Shown: positions 47,831 through 61,122, counted from the first letter of the stretch. The stretch: 64,000 nucleotides of DNA from Zeugodacus cucurbitae (GCF_028554725.1 NC_071668.1:60854232-60918231), one strand, 5' to 3'. A program made the numbers and translations. The notes: generated by a model from the letters alone, not told the origin.

Positions 47831-48304
47831 TTAGTAATTTATTTAATATCATTATTGATGCCTTATATTTGTATGACTATTTTATAATATATTTTAGTGA
47901 ACTTTGTGCACGCTTCAGTGATATTTTGCGTTCAAACTTACATTTTCTTCCACTTAAACAAAACCAAATGAGGCTCAGCTATTTCTGACTATATACTTCC
48001 ATTGGAACCATTTGAAAATATTATATTTAAATATCATTTCAAAAGATGGCTGTACTTATTTACGTATCTTATTAATTATAATTTCAACTCCGCTCGCCTT
48101 TTTAATTATCCTTGTTTACTTTTTTTTTACCAAAGATAATTTTTTTTTAACTAAAAAGCCAAATGCTCAAGAACTACATTTTTATATATTGATGCGCCTA
48201 AGTCTATGCTTTATAATTTATTTTAAAATTTATCTGTTGAAATCGCAGTCATCTGTCGAAAGCTGCAAACCCATTGGGTATATATTAAATTATTATTAGT
48301 AACA

Positions 48305-49445
48305 AGTAAGGAAGGGCTAAGTTCGGATGTAACCGAACATTTTATACTCTCGCAATTTATTTATTTAACTTTATTTATATTATATAATACACAATTTGAC
48401 CCACATATGCGTCATTAATATTGTATAAAGTCCATTGAAAGTTGGAAACCATAATATTAGGTTAGAAGCACGATTAATGGGACCTTGAAAACCTATGGTC
48501 CGATTTCGGCGATTTTTAGAATGGGGCTGCCACACTATTAACATAGTATTTGTGCAAAGTTCTGCACTGATACCTTCACTAGTGCTTACTTTATATGTTG
48601 TAAAGTTAACGATTCAGATCGTCTTCAAAGTTCTGGTATATAGGAAGTAGGCGCGGTTGTGAAGCGATTTGGCCTATTTTCACAACATATCATTGGGATT
48701 TAAGGAAACTATTCCAAACCAAGTTTCATTGAAATCGGTCGAGTAGTTCCTGAGATATGGTTTTTGACCCATAAGTGGGCGACGCCACATTTTCCATTTT
48801 GTAAAAAAAATCTGAGTGCAGCTTTCATCTGCCATTTCTTGTGTGAAATATAGTGTTTCTGACGTTTTTCGTTAATGAGATAACCCACTTTTAGTAATTT
48901 TCAACCTAACTTTTGTATGGGAGGTGGGCGTGGTTATGATCCGATTTCTTTGGACTGTATTAGGAAGTGGCTAAAAAAAACGACTGCAGAAAGTTTGGTT
49001 TATATAGCTGCATTGGTTTGCAAAATATGTATAAAAAACTTAGTAAAAACTTAGGGGGAGGGGCCACTTCCCTAAAAAAATTACATCTAATATGCCCCTT
49101 CATAGTGCCATCCTTCATACCAAATTTTATTTCCATAGCATTATGTATGGCTTAGTTATGGCACTTTATGTGTTTTCGGTTTTCGCCATTTTGTGGTTGT
49201 GGCAGTGGTCCGATTTTGCTCATTTTCATCAAGATATCTTAGTTTTTACTCAAGTTACAGCTTGCACAGACGGACGGACGGACGGACAGACAGACATTCG
49301 GATTTGAACTCCACTCTTCACCCTGATCACTTTGGTATATATAACCCTATATCTAACTCGTTTAGTTTTGGGTGTTACAAACAACCGTTATGTGAACAAA
49401 ACTATAATACTCTCTTTAGCAACAATTGTTGCGAGAGTATAAAAA
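48305..49445 (+). repeat. Foldback-like element (unit 7)
   Basis: Carries the same small duplication as the unit 6 element, marking a recent common origin. Confidence 0.75.
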
Positions 49446-49688
49446 TTACAGCAGCAAATATTGCAATAACCCACCAACTAACCGACCTAACGCCTCGATA
49501 TCATCCTGGTCGCATTCCCACAGTTTTCTCGCACAATTCGCGATCAACTCCTGTGTGATGCCGATTTTCGCCTTGTTAAGCGCTACAATGTTGCGACGTC
49601 GACGACAAAGTTCTTCGCGATAGACGTATGTATTGTATGGTAAATATGACTTGGCGTGAGATGAATTCGTTATTGATATTTTGTTCAC
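49446..49688 (-). CDS. B-family frame (unit 7)
   Basis: Same protein as unit 2; GTG first codon. Confidence 0.45.
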   Translation of the reverse strand: MNKISITNSSHAKSYLPYNTYVYREELCRRRRNIVALNKAKIGITQELIANCARKLWECDQDDIEALGRLVGGLLQYLLL

Positions 49689-49721
49689 AGTTTATGTTCT
49701 TTCTATATACGATATGGTTAG

Positions 49722-49837
49722 TGACTATGGTTTCGCTGTAAAGGGCGTGAATTATATACTTTGAGTCAGGTAGTTTACTTTGGAAAGTTGCAGAAGCTCC
49801 CTCTGCTAGGTGATTATATTTAAAGGTCAGCTACCTG
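49722..49837 (-). promoter_or_regulatory. B promoter (unit 7)
   Basis: Motifs kept as in unit 2. Confidence 0.55.
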
Positions 49838-50640
49838 CGCTAAGCTGGTTGACTTAACGTCTAAAAAACGGAACATTCCCCATAAAATTTCCCAAAATGC
49901 AATTTAGAAACATAATTAAACCAAAATGAGAATGAATGAAAATATTTGAAAACTTAAAAAGGAGTGTTCTGGAGAAACTAAATGCTGGGCTTACCAAAAT
50001 TGTACAAAGAGATATTAATGGATTCCAAGAAGAGTTTAAAAGGGTAGATTGACATTGATTAAGTAAATTTTAAAAGTTCGTACTCTGAAGAAAAAATGTC
50101 CATAATACACATTCCTTGAATGTATTATAGTTTTGTTTTGCTGAATAGCTAGTAAATATAATTATTTAATTATAATTAAATATAATTATTAATAACTTTT
50201 TGTCTAAAACATATAAATCTTTTAAATGTCATCATCGAAGATTATCTTCCCTCATGTTGTAGCTATACAAATGGTCGCCCGTTCATTCACCGAAGTCCAT
50301 AAATCTTCTACAGAACATTATATTAAAACATGTTTAATAGCAAATGACATATGTCTGGGTTCTTGTTTATCCTAACCAAATATCAGTCTCACATGTCGAA
50401 CCCAAGATTTATCTTGACTCCTCACAGGAAATCCAAAATTGCCACTGTTCAATTAATGACGTTAAATATCAACGCTGAAATTTAAAAGTTAATTCTCCAC
50501 ACACATAACAAAAACGGTCGGTATTAAAACACTTCCGTGCTATATTTACGATGTAACAAACGAATTTATACTGTAGATTAGTTGAACAATATACGAGTAT
50601 ATAAGGTCAGAGATAAATATGTGGGTGTCCCAAAAAATGG

Positions 50641-50895
50641 ATGCGATGGAAACAAAACAATTATATAATTACTCACATTTTATATGGTTTTAGTTCCGGG
50701 AGATTTGTGTTAAGTTCGACACCAGAATATTCCGTACATGGAAGTGTCAGGTTGTATCTCGTCTCAGCCGAAAGGAACGATACTTTAGTGGAACAATTAA
50801 AGTTCGAGGATAGCATCTGTCTACTACACTCACTTGCAATCGGTGTGATTACTGGGCTTCAGTTCTCCAAGCTATCAAACGACTTCCCTCAGTGA
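50641..50895 (+). pseudogene. RMND1/DUF155-like fragment (unit 7)
   Basis: Open; shares VEQLKFED with unit 5 although the sequence to its left resembles unit 6. Confidence 0.4.
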
Positions 50896-51155
50896 AAAAC
50901 TCGGAGTCGTCTGACATGCATCCATTATTAATACGTTCAAAAATTCTAGAAACAGTTCGGCCAGGCATTTACCATCCCATTTTTATGAGATCGCGAAATG
51001 TTTCTGAAATTCCATGAATCATCAATTATCTGTAGGTTTAGGTATAAGAGGCGTTGCTAATAATTTCTAAGAAAAAATTATGGTTTATCCATTGTGTGAA
51101 GCAAAAATCGCACTCGGCACACTTCGCGTATTTTAACGAACCCAACGAAAGCGAA

Positions 51156-51239
51156 CACCTGTAAAGTCAACACAGGCAATATCTTATACCTGCGCTAAGG
51201 TGGATATAAAGATTGAGTGCCGACGAGATAAGCCATTCA
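51156..51239 (+). promoter_or_regulatory. Gene A promoter (unit 7)
   Basis: Motifs as in unit 2. Confidence 0.6.
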
Positions 51240-51300
51240 CTTTACTAAAGTCCAAAGTACAACTCATTTACGGTTTACAACAACAAACAAATAATTTAAT

Positions 51301-51654
51301 ATGGAAACACCCACTACAAAGTCTACACTGACTTATAAGTTGCTCTGCTATCGGCAGGAACTTCGACGTCCACGTCCTGTTGCCAAAAAACTTATCGATA
51401 CAAAAATTGATGTGACCATTGGTTTAATCGGAGAATGCTGCAACAATATTGAGTACAGCGATTGGAATGACTTAGATGCGTTTATAAGACAAGCGAAGTT
51501 TCGCAAATTTTTATGTAACGCTAGAGAACGCTTGTGGCCCAAAGGCGACTCTGATGACGAAGAAGAAGAGGAAGATGCCGAGGAAAAGGCAAAAGTCAAC
51601 AAACTTGTTTTGGATCATATTAAGAAAAGCGTTAAAAAAATGGAATTTTTATAG
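51301..51654 (+). CDS. Gene A (unit 7)
   Basis: One private replacement, D115E (KKMEFL). Codon 2 is GAA as in unit 5 while codon 63 is AGA as in units 6 and 8, so this copy is a mosaic with a switch point between the two codons. Confidence 0.85.
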   Translation: METPTTKSTLTYKLLCYRQELRRPRPVAKKLIDTKIDVTIGLIGECCNNIEYSDWNDLDAFIRQAKFRKFLCNARERLWPKGDSDDEEEEEDAEEKAKVNKLVLDHIKKSVKKMEFL

Positions 51655-52424
51655 ATGTGTTACTAGTTACCTCTTACCTATTGTATAAGATTTTATTTTA
51701 ATAAATATTTGTTTAAGAATACATTTGGTTTTTAATAATATTTTAACATAATGGTTGATGATTTCTCATTATATCCTTTTAACGGTCTTCGAAACAATAT
51801 ATTTTACTAAATATTATTATTACTGGTTTAACAGTTGTAAGACATTACCAGAATCGGAAGGGAATCCCGAACAACAAAATTTGATTTGATGGACAGCTGT
51901 TGCGGACCAGACCTAATATTAGTGTCATTTGAATGTCGGCGTTCATAATACGAAATCACCTACAGTAACTTCGGCTACCCTTTGCTTAGAAATTTGGAAT
52001 GAATGGTGATAAGAAATGGCAAGGAAGTGTTTAACTTCTTGAAAAAGGGGGAATATCATTTAATGAGGGATCTGGTTAGCGTTCCGCTTTGTTTAGGGCG
52101 ATAATGCCGACAGAGCCATAATGAAGATTTTCTACTTGCGGCCCCTAGCGAATGGTGACTTATTCCGTATAAGGAAGACAATCGTCATGAACTTCAAGCT
52201 TTGGTGCGTTTTCGGGAGTCCTCCAACAGTGATGGTAAGGACAGTTGTGTTTCAATTTTATTTTATTTGGATAATAAATAAAGTTTACGCATTCCTATTA
52301 ATTTACTAATTTAGTAAGTGAACTGAACGCCGATTTGTCAGGGATTTGCAATAAACTTTCGCTATATTAAAATACATTATACAGCCTTTATTATTATTAT
52401 TTTGCCACTATCCCCTTCATTTAA

Positions 52425-52990
52425 CCCTAGAAAAATAACGTACGTCGAAACGACGTACACATTTTTTTTACGCTCTCACACTTTTATGTGTCTACTGAGC
52501 AACTTCTTGCGCTCATTTATCTCAGTCGGTAGCAGCAGTTTATTGGTAGTGGTTGATTTTTTGCGGTGAGTATTTTCTTATCTGAGTTATGATCAAATCG
52601 TACGTCGAAAAGACGTATCGTTACCTTTAGTGTGACTTTTTGGTATATATATATTTTGCATATAATATTGCTCGACTTTATTTTTTTTTTGTTCTAAAAC
52701 AATATACAAAGAATTATTTTGTAAACAAAATAAATAAAAAATTTGTTAACCTAGATTTAAGAACGAAAATTGCACCTATTTCTGAAGACTGCATTATTTT
52801 TGCTACTTTTTATGAAAAAAAAAAAAAAATGAATTGCTTTATAAATTTTATATTATCTTTAATTTTATGATTACTTGTTTCAAAATGAACTGAAAATGAA
52901 TGAAATAAATGATCTCAGTTAAAAAAACAAACAGTTTTTATATTTTTAGGAAGCTCTAAATCATAATGACGTATCGTTATCTTTCTAGGG
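52425..52990. mobile_element. piggyBac-type MITE (unit 7)
   Basis: Between TTAA at 52421-52424 and 52991-52994. Confidence 0.92.
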
Positions 52991-52994
52991 TTAA

Positions 52995-53162
52995 AAGAAA
53001 CCCCAATTATAAGGTATATGGGAGCTTATTTTTTCTATAAAAATATATTAGAAGCACCGAGATCATCATGCTCGCTTGAAAACTTGTGGTTCGATTTTGA
53101 CGATTTTTTGAACTAGTACTTACTTTATATATTGCAAAGTGATCGATCCAGAGGGACTTCAT
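52995..53162 (+). repeat. Older foldback-family repeat, left part (unit 7)
   Basis: Interrupted by the same RTE insertion as in unit 6; resumes at 54533. Confidence 0.65.
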
Positions 53163-54532
53163 GTATGTATGTGATTGGCGTTGCAACCGTTTAGCCGGTT
53201 ATAGCCGAATCGACGATAGTGCGCCACCTGTCTCTCTCCTTTGCAGTTCGGCGCCAGTTGGAGATCCCAAGTGTAACCAGGTCGCTCTCCACCTGGTCCC
53301 TCCAACGGAGTGGAGGCCTTCCCCTTCCTCGGCTTCCTCCGGCGGGTACTGCATCGAACACTTTCAGGGCTGGAGTGTTTTCGTCCATTCGGACAACATG
53401 ACCTAGCCAGCGTAGCCGCTGTCTTTTTATTCGCTGAACTATGTCAATGTCGTCGTATAACTCGTACAGCTCATCGTTCCATCGTCTGCGGTATTCGCCG
53501 TTGCCAATGTTCTGAGGACCATAAATCTTGCGCAAAATTTTCCTCTCGAAAACTCCTAGTGTCGTCTCATCTGATGTTGACATCGTCCAAGCTTCTGCAC
53601 CGTAAAGCAGGACGGGAATGATAAGTGACTTGTAGAGCTTGATTTTGGTTCGTCGAGAGAGGACTTTACTGTTCAATTGCCTACTCAGTCCAAAGTAGCA
53701 CCTGTTGGCAAGAGTTATTCTGCGCTGGATTTCGAGGCTGACATTGTTCGTGTTGTTGATGCTGGTTCCCAGGTATACGAAATTATCTACGACCTCGAAG
53801 TTATGACTGTCAACAGTGACGTGGGAGCCAAGACGCGAATGCGCCGACTGTTTGTTTGATGACAGGAGATATTTCGTCTTGTCCTCATTCACCTCCAGAC
53901 CCATTCGCTTCGCCTCCTTATCCATGCGGGAAAAAGCAGAACAAACGGCACGGTTGTTGCTTCCGATGATATCAATATCATCGGCGTACGCCAGGAGCTG
54001 TACACTCTTGTAGAAGATTGTACCTTCTCGGTTTAGCTCTGCAGCTCTTATAATTTTTTCCAGCATCAGGTTAAAGAAATCGCACGATAGTGAGTCACCT
54101 TGTCTGAAACCTCGTTTGGTATCGAACGGCTCGGAGAGGTCCTTCCCAATCATGACGGAGCTTTTGGTGTTGCTCAACGTCAATTTACACAGCCGTATTA
54201 GTTTTGCGGGGATACCAAATTCAGACATCGCGGCGTAAAGGCAACTCCTTTTCGTGCTGTCGAAAGCAGCTTTAAAATCGACAAAAAGGTGGTGTGTGTC
54301 GATCCTCTTTTCTCGGGTCTTTTCCAAGATTTGGCGCATGGTGAATATCTGGTCAGTTGTCGATTTTCCAGGTCTAAAGCCACACTGATAAGGTCCAATC
54401 AGTTTGTTGACGGTGGGCTTTAGTCTTTCACACAATACGCTCGATAGAACCTTGTATGCGATATTTAGGAGGCTGATCCCACGGTAATTGGCGCAGATTG
54501 TGGGATCTCCCTTTTTATGGATTGGGCAGAGC
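53163..54532 (-). mobile_element. 5'-truncated RTE (unit 7)
   Basis: Same 1370-base insertion, same acttcat duplication (53156-53162, 54533-54539) and same truncation point as 46057-47426. The two are copies made by unit duplication, not two insertions. Confidence 0.93.
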
Positions 54533-54654
54533 ACTTCATAGTTCTGGTATATACGTACGTATGTAGGAAGTAAGCGTGGTTGTAAACTGTAAGCTTTGGA
54601 ATATTTTCGTAAAATACTATTGTTTCCAGAAAAATATGAGGAACCGAATTTCAT
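53191..54654 (-). CDS. Chimeric repeat-RTE ORF (unit 7)
   Basis: Same 487-codon frame as in unit 6 from the ATG complement at 54652-54654. The one visible protein difference lies upstream of this ATG (TYRQIS here, TYQQIS in unit 6). Confidence 0.4.
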   Translation of the reverse strand: MKFGSSYFSGNNSILRKYSKAYSLQPRLLPTYVRIYQNYEVLCPIHKKGDPTICANYRGISLLNIAYKVLSSVLCERLKPTVNKLIGPYQCGFRPGKSTTDQIFTMRQILEKTREKRIDTHHLFVDFKAAFDSTKRSCLYAAMSEFGIPAKLIRLCKLTLSNTKSSVMIGKDLSEPFDTKRGFRQGDSLSCDFFNLMLEKIIRAAELNREGTIFYKSVQLLAYADDIDIIGSNNRAVCSAFSRMDKEAKRMGLEVNEDKTKYLLSSNKQSAHSRLGSHVTVDSHNFEVVDNFVYLGTSINNTNNVSLEIQRRITLANRCYFGLSRQLNSKVLSRRTKIKLYKSLIIPVLLYGAEAWTMSTSDETTLGVFERKILRKIYGPQNIGNGEYRRRWNDELYELYDDIDIVQRIKRQRLRWLGHVVRMDENTPALKVFDAVPAGGSRGRGRPPLRWRDQVESDLVTLGISNWRRTAKERDRWRTIVDSAITG

Positions 54655-54936
54655 TGAAATTTGTCGATAAGTTTCAGAGTTGTGGTTTTTCACCCATAAG
54701 TGGACGAAGTCACGCTCATTTAAAATGTTGTATACCAATTTGAATGCAGCCCTTCTATACCATCTATACACTGATATTTAAGGTTTCTGGTGTTTTTCCT
54801 TACTGAAATAAAGCGTCTTTAAGAATTTTCAACATAACCTTTGAATGGGAGGTGGGCGTAGTTATAATCCGATTTCATCCACTGAATAAAGAAATGCCTA
54901 AAAAACGCGACTTTGGAGAGTTTGGTTGATATAAAT
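54533..54936 (+). repeat. Older foldback-family repeat, right part (unit 7)
   Basis: Continuation after the RTE insertion. Confidence 0.65.
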
Positions 54937-55410
54937 TTAGTAATTTATTTAATATCATTATTGATGCCTTATATTTGTATGACTATTTTATAATATATTT
55001 TAGTGAACTTTGTGCACGCTTCAGTGATATTTTGCGTTCAAACTTACATTTTCTTCCACTTAAACAAAACCAAATGAGGCTCAGCTATTTCTGACTATAT
55101 ACTTCCATTGGAACCATTTGAAAATATTATATTTAAATATCATTTCAAAAGATGGCTGTACTTATTTACGTATCTTATTAATTATAATTTCAACTCCGCT
55201 CGCCTTTTTAATTATCCTTGTTTACTTTTTTTTTACCAAAGATAATTTTTTTTTAACTAAAAAGCCAAATGCTCAAGAACTACATTTTTATATATTGATG
55301 CGCCTAAGTCTATGCTTTATAATTTATTTTAAAATTTATCTGTTGAAATCGCAGTCATCTGTCGAAAGCTGCAAACCCATTGGGTATATATTAAATTATT
55401 ATTAGTAACA

Positions 55411-56543
55411 AGTAAGGAAGGGCTAAGTTCGGATGTAACCGAACATTTTATACTCTCGCAATTTATTTATTTAACTTTATTTATATTATATAATACACAA
55501 TTTGACCCACATATGCGTCATTAATATTGTATAAAGTCCATTGAAAGTTGGAAACCATAATATTAGGTTAGAAGCACGATTAATGGGACCTTGAAAACCT
55601 ATGGTCCGATTTCGGCGATTTTTAGAATGGGGCTGCCACACTATTAACATAGTATTTGTGCAAAGTTCTGCACTGATACCTTCACTAGTGCTTACTTTAT
55701 ATGTTGTAAAGTTAACGATTCAGATCGTCTTCAAAGTTCTGGTATATAGGAAGTAGGCGCGGTTGTGAAGCGATTTGGCCTATTTTCACAACATATCATT
55801 GGGATTTAAGGAAACTATTCCAAACCAAGTTTCATTGAAATCGGTCGAGTAGTTCCTGAGATATGGTTTTTGACCCATAAGTGGGCGACGCCACATTTTC
55901 CATTTTGTAAAAAAAATCTGAGTGCAGCTTTCATCTGCCATTTCTTGTGTGAAATATAGTGTTTCTGACGTTTTTCGTTAATGAGATAACCCACTTTTAG
56001 TAATTTTCAACCTAACTTTTGTATGGGAGGTGGGCGTGGTTATGATCCGATTTCTTTGGACTATATTAAGAAGTGGCTAAAAAAAACGACTGCAGAAAGT
56101 TTGGTTTATATAGCTGCATTGGTTTGCAAAATATGTATAAAAAACTTAGTAGGGGGAGGGGCCACTTCCCTAAAAAAATTACATTTAATATGCCCCTTCA
56201 TAGTGCGATCCTTCATACCAAATTTTATTTCCATAGCATTATGTATGGCTTAGTTATGGCACTTTATGTGTTTTCGGTTTTCGCCATTTTGTGGTTGTGG
56301 CAGTGGTCCGATTTTGCTCATTTTCATCAAGATATCTTAGTTTTTACTCAAGTTACAGCTTGCACAGACGGACGGACGGACGGACAGACAGACATTCGGA
56401 TTTGAACTCCACTCTTCACCCTGATCACTTTGGTATATATAACCCTATATCTAACTCGTTTAGTTTTGGGTGTTACAAACAACCGTTATGTGAACAAAAC
56501 TATAATACTCTCTTTAGCAACAATTGTTGCGAGAGTATAAAAA
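55411..56543 (+). repeat. Foldback-like element (unit 8)
   Basis: Lacks the duplication of units 6 and 7; it reads aaaaaacttagtaggggg as in units 2-5. Confidence 0.75.
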
Positions 56544-56786
56544 TTACAGCAGCAAATATTGCAATAACCCACCAACTAACCGACCTAACGCCTCGATATC
56601 ATCCTGGTCGCATTCCCACAGTTTTCTCGCACAATTCGCGATCAACTCCTGTGTGATGCCGATTTTCGCCTTGTTAAGCGCTACAATGTTGCGACGTCGA
56701 CGACAAAGTTCTTCGCGATAGACGTATGTATTGTATGGTAAATATGACTTGGCGTGAGATGAATTCGTTATTGATATTTTGTTCAC
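56544..56786 (-). CDS. B-family frame (unit 8)
   Basis: Same protein as unit 2; GTG first codon. Confidence 0.45.
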   Translation of the reverse strand: MNKISITNSSHAKSYLPYNTYVYREELCRRRRNIVALNKAKIGITQELIANCARKLWECDQDDIEALGRLVGGLLQYLLL

Positions 56787-56819
56787 AGTTTATGTTCTTT
56801 CTATATACGATATGGTTAG

Positions 56820-56935
56820 TGACTATGGTTTCGCTGTAAAGGGCGTGAATTATATACTTTGAGTCAGGTAGTTTACTTTGGAAAGTTGCAGAAGCTCCCT
56901 CTGCTAGGTGTTTATATTTAAAGGTCAGCTACCTG
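56820..56935 (-). promoter_or_regulatory. B promoter (unit 8)
   Basis: Both CAGGTAG sites kept; the intervening gtgattat has become gtgtttat. Confidence 0.55.
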
Positions 56936-57737
56936 CGCTAAGCTGGTTGACTTAACGTCTAAAAAACGGAACATTCCCCATAAAATTTCCCAAAATGCAA
57001 TTTAGAAACATAATTAAACTAAAATGAGAATGAATGAAAATATTTGAAAATTAAAAAGGAGTGTTCTGGAGAAACTAAATGCTGGGCTTACCAAAATTGT
57101 ACAAAGAGATATTAATGGATTCCAAGAAGAGTTTAAAAGGGTAGATTGACATTGATTAAGTAAATTTTAAAAGTTCGTACTCTGAAGAAAAAATGTCCAT
57201 AATACACATTCCTTGAATGTATTATAGTTTTGTTTTGCTGAATAGCTAGTAAATATAATTATTTAATTATAATTAAATATAATTATTAATAACTTTTTGT
57301 CTAAAACATATAAATCTTTTAAATGTCATCATCGAAGATTATCTTCCCTCATGTTGTAGCTATACAAATGGTCACCCGTTCATTCACCGAAGTCCATAAA
57401 TCTTCTACAGAACATTATATTAAAACATGTTTAATAGCAAATGACATATGTCTGGGTTCTTGTTTATCCTAACCAAATATCAGTCTCACATGTCGAACCC
57501 AAGATTTATCTTGACTCCTCACAGGAAATCCAAAATTGCCACTGTTCAATTAATGACGTTAAATATCAACGCTGAAATTTAAAAGTTAATTCTCCACACA
57601 CATAACAAAAACGGTCGGTATTAAAACACTTCCGTGCTATATTTACGATGTAACAAACGAATTTATACTGTAGATTAGTTGAACAATATACGAGTATATA
57701 AGGTCAGAGATAAATATGTGGGTGTCCCAAAAAATGG

Positions 57738-57992
57738 ATGCGATGGAAACAAAACAATTATATAATTACTCACATTTTATATGGTTTTAGTTCCGGGAGA
57801 TTTGTGTTAAGTTCGACACCAGAATATTCCGTACATGGAAGTGTCAGGTTGTATCTCGTCTCAGCCGAAAGGAACGATACTTTAGTGGAACAATTCAAGT
57901 TCGAGGATAGCATCTGTCTACTACACTCACTTGCAATCGGTGTGATTACTGGGCTTCAGTTCTCCAAGCTATCAAACGACTTCCCTCAGTGA
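57738..57992 (+). pseudogene. RMND1/DUF155-like fragment (unit 8)
   Basis: Open; same protein as unit 4. Confidence 0.4.
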
Positions 57993-58252
57993 AAAACTCG
58001 GAGTCGTCTGACATGCATCCATTATTAATACGTTCAAAAATTCTAGAAACAGTTCGGCCAGGCATTTACCATCCCATTTTTATGAGATCGCGAAATGTTT
58101 CTGAAATTCCATGAATCATCAATTATCTGTAGGTTTAGGTATAAGAGACGTTGCTAATAATTTCTAAGAAAAAATTATGGTTTATCCATTGTGTCAAGCA
58201 AAAATCGCACTCGGCACACTTCGCGTATTTTAACGAACCCAACGAAAGCGAA

Positions 58253-58336
58253 CACCTGTAAAGTCAACACAGGCAATATCTTATACCTGCGCTAAGGTGG
58301 ATATAAAGATTGAGTGCCGACGAGATAAGCCATTCA
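58253..58336 (+). promoter_or_regulatory. Gene A promoter (unit 8)
   Basis: Motifs as in unit 2. Confidence 0.6.
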
Positions 58337-58397
58337 CTTTACTAAAGTCCAAAGTACAACTCATTTACGGTTTACAACAACAAACAAATAATTTAAT

Positions 58398-58751
58398 ATG
58401 GAGACACCCACTACAAAGTCTACACTGACTTATAAGTTGCTCTGCTATCGGCAGGAACTTCGACGTCCACGTCCTGTTGCCAAAAAACTTATCGATACAA
58501 AAATTGATGTGACCATTGGTTTAATCGGAGAATGCTGCAACAATATTGAGTACAGCGATTGGAATGACTTAGATGCGTTTATAAGACAAGCGAAGTTTCG
58601 CAAATTTTTATGTAACGCTAGAGAACGCTTGTGGCCCAAAGGCGACTCTGATGACGAAGAAGAAGAGGAAGATGCCGAGGAAAAGGCAAAAGTCAACAAA
58701 CTTGTTTTGGATCATATTAAGAAAAGCGTTAAAAAAATGGATTTTTTATAG
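58398..58751 (+). CDS. Gene A (unit 8)
   Basis: Common protein; AGA at codon 63. Last complete copy in the window. Confidence 0.85.
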   Translation: METPTTKSTLTYKLLCYRQELRRPRPVAKKLIDTKIDVTIGLIGECCNNIEYSDWNDLDAFIRQAKFRKFLCNARERLWPKGDSDDEEEEEDAEEKAKVNKLVLDHIKKSVKKMDFL

Positions 58752-59523
58752 ATGTGTTACTAGTTACCTCTTACCTATTGTATAAGATTTTATTTTAATA
58801 AATATTTGTTTAAGAATACATTTGGTTTTTAATAATATTTTAACATAATGGTTGATGATTTCTCATTATATCCTTTTAACGGTCTTCGAAACAATATATT
58901 TTACTAAATATTATTATTACTGGTTTAACAGTTGTAAGACATTACCAGAATCGGAAGGGAATCCCGAACAACAAAATTTGATTTGATGGACAGCTGTTGC
59001 GGACCAGACCTAATATTAGTGTCATTTGAATGTCGGCGTTCATAATACGAAATCTTAACTTCGGTAACTTCGGTTACCCATTGCTTAGAAATTTGGAATG
59101 AATGGTGATAAGAAATGGCAAGGAAGTGTTTAACTTCTTGAAAAAGGGGGAATATCATTTAATGAGGGATCTGGTTAGCGTTCCGCTTTGTTTAGGGCGA
59201 TAATGCCGACAGAGCCATAATGAAGCTTTTCTACTTGCGGCCCCTAGCGAATGGTGACTTATTCCGTATAAGGAAGACAATCGTCATGAACTTCAAGCTT
59301 TGGTGCGTTTTCGGGAGTCCTCCAACAGTGATGGTAAGGACAGTTGTGTTTCAATTTTATTTTATTTGGATAATAAATAAAGTTTACGCATTCCTATTAA
59401 TTTACTAATTTAGTAAGTGAACTGAACGCCGATTTGTCAGGGATTTGCAATAAACTTTCGCTATATTAAAATACATTATACAGCCTTTATTATTATTGTT
59501 TTGCCACTATCCCCTTCATTTAA

Positions 59524-60084
59524 CCCTAGAAAAATAACGTACGTCGAAACGACGTACACATTTTTTTTACGCTCTCACACTTTTATGTGTCTACTGAGCA
59601 ACTTCTTGCGCTCATTTATCTCAGTCGGTAGCAGCAGTTTATTGGTAGTGGTTGATTTTTTGCGGTGAGTATTTTCTTATCTGAGTTATGATCAAATCGT
59701 ACGTCGAAAAGACGTATCGTTACCTTTAGTGTGACTTTTTGGTATATATATATTTTGCATATAATATTGCTTGACTTTATTTTTTTTTTGTTCTAAAACA
59801 ATATACAAAGAATTATTTTGTAAACAAAATAAATAAAAAATTTGTTAACCTAGATTTAAGAACGAAAATTGCACCTATTTCTGAAGACTGCATTATTTTT
59901 GCTACTTTTTATGAAAAAAAAAATGAATTGCTTTATAAATTTTATATTATCTTTAATTTTATGATTACTTGTTTCAAAATGAACTGAAAATGAATGAAAT
60001 AAATGATCTCAGTTAAAAAAACAAACAGTTTTTATACTTTTAGGAAGCTCTAAATCATAATGACGTATCGTTATCTTTCTAGGG
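59524..60084. mobile_element. piggyBac-type MITE (unit 8)
   Basis: Between TTAA at 59520-59523 and 60085-60088. The older repeat beside it is uninterrupted, so this unit never received, or lost, the truncated RTE. Confidence 0.92.
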
Positions 60085-60088
60085 TTAA

Positions 60089-60650
60089 AAGAAACCCCAA
60101 TTATAAGGTATATGGGAGCTTATTTTTTCTATAAAAATATATTAGAAGCACCGAGATCATCATGCTCGCTTGAAAACTTGTTGTTCGATTTTGACGATTT
60201 TTTGAACTAGTATTTTATATATTGCAAAGTGATCGATCCAGAGGGACTTCATAGTTCTGGTATATACGTACGTATGTAGGAAGTAAGCGTGGTTGTAAAC
60301 TGTAAGCTTTGGAATATTTTCGTAAAATACTATTGTTTCCAGAAAAATATGAGGAACCGAATTTCATTGAAATTTGTCGATAAGTTTCAGAGTTGTGGTT
60401 TTTCACCCATAAGTGGACGAAGTCACGCTCATTTAAAATGTTGTATACCAATTTGAATGCAGCCCTTCTATACCATCTATACACTGATATTTAAGATTTC
60501 TGGTGTTTTTCCTTACTGAAATAAAGCGTCTTTAAGAATTTTCAACATAACCTTTGAATGGGAGGTGGGCGTAGTTATAATCCGATTTCATCCACTGAAT
60601 AAAGAAATGCCTAAAAAACGCGACTTTGGAGAGTTTGGTTGATATAAATT
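60089..60650 (+). repeat. Older foldback-family repeat (unit 8)
   Basis: Intact equivalent of 40160-40730, with a small deletion near 60212 (actagtattttat). Confidence 0.65.
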
Positions 60651-61122
60651 TAGTAATTTATTTAATATCATTATTGATGCCTTATATTTGTATGACTATT
60701 TTATAATATATTTTAGTGAACTTTGTGCACGCTTCAGTGATATTTTGCGTTCAAATTTACATTTTCTTCCACTTAAACAAAACCAAATGAGGCTCAGCTA
60801 TTTCTGACTATATACTTCCATTGGAACCATTTGAAAATATTATATTTAAATATCATTTCAAAAGATGGCTGTACTTATTTACATATCTTATTAATTATAA
60901 TTTCAACTCCGCTCGCCTTTTTAATTATCCTTGTTTACTTTTTTTTTACCAAAGATAATTTTTTTTTAACTAAAAAGCCAAATGCTCAAGAACTACATTT
61001 TTATATATTGATGCGCCTAAGTCTATGCTTTATAATTTATTTTAAAATTTATCTGTTGAAATCGCAGTCATCTGTCGAAAGCTGCAAACCCATTGGGTAT
61101 ATATTAAATTATTATTAGTAAC

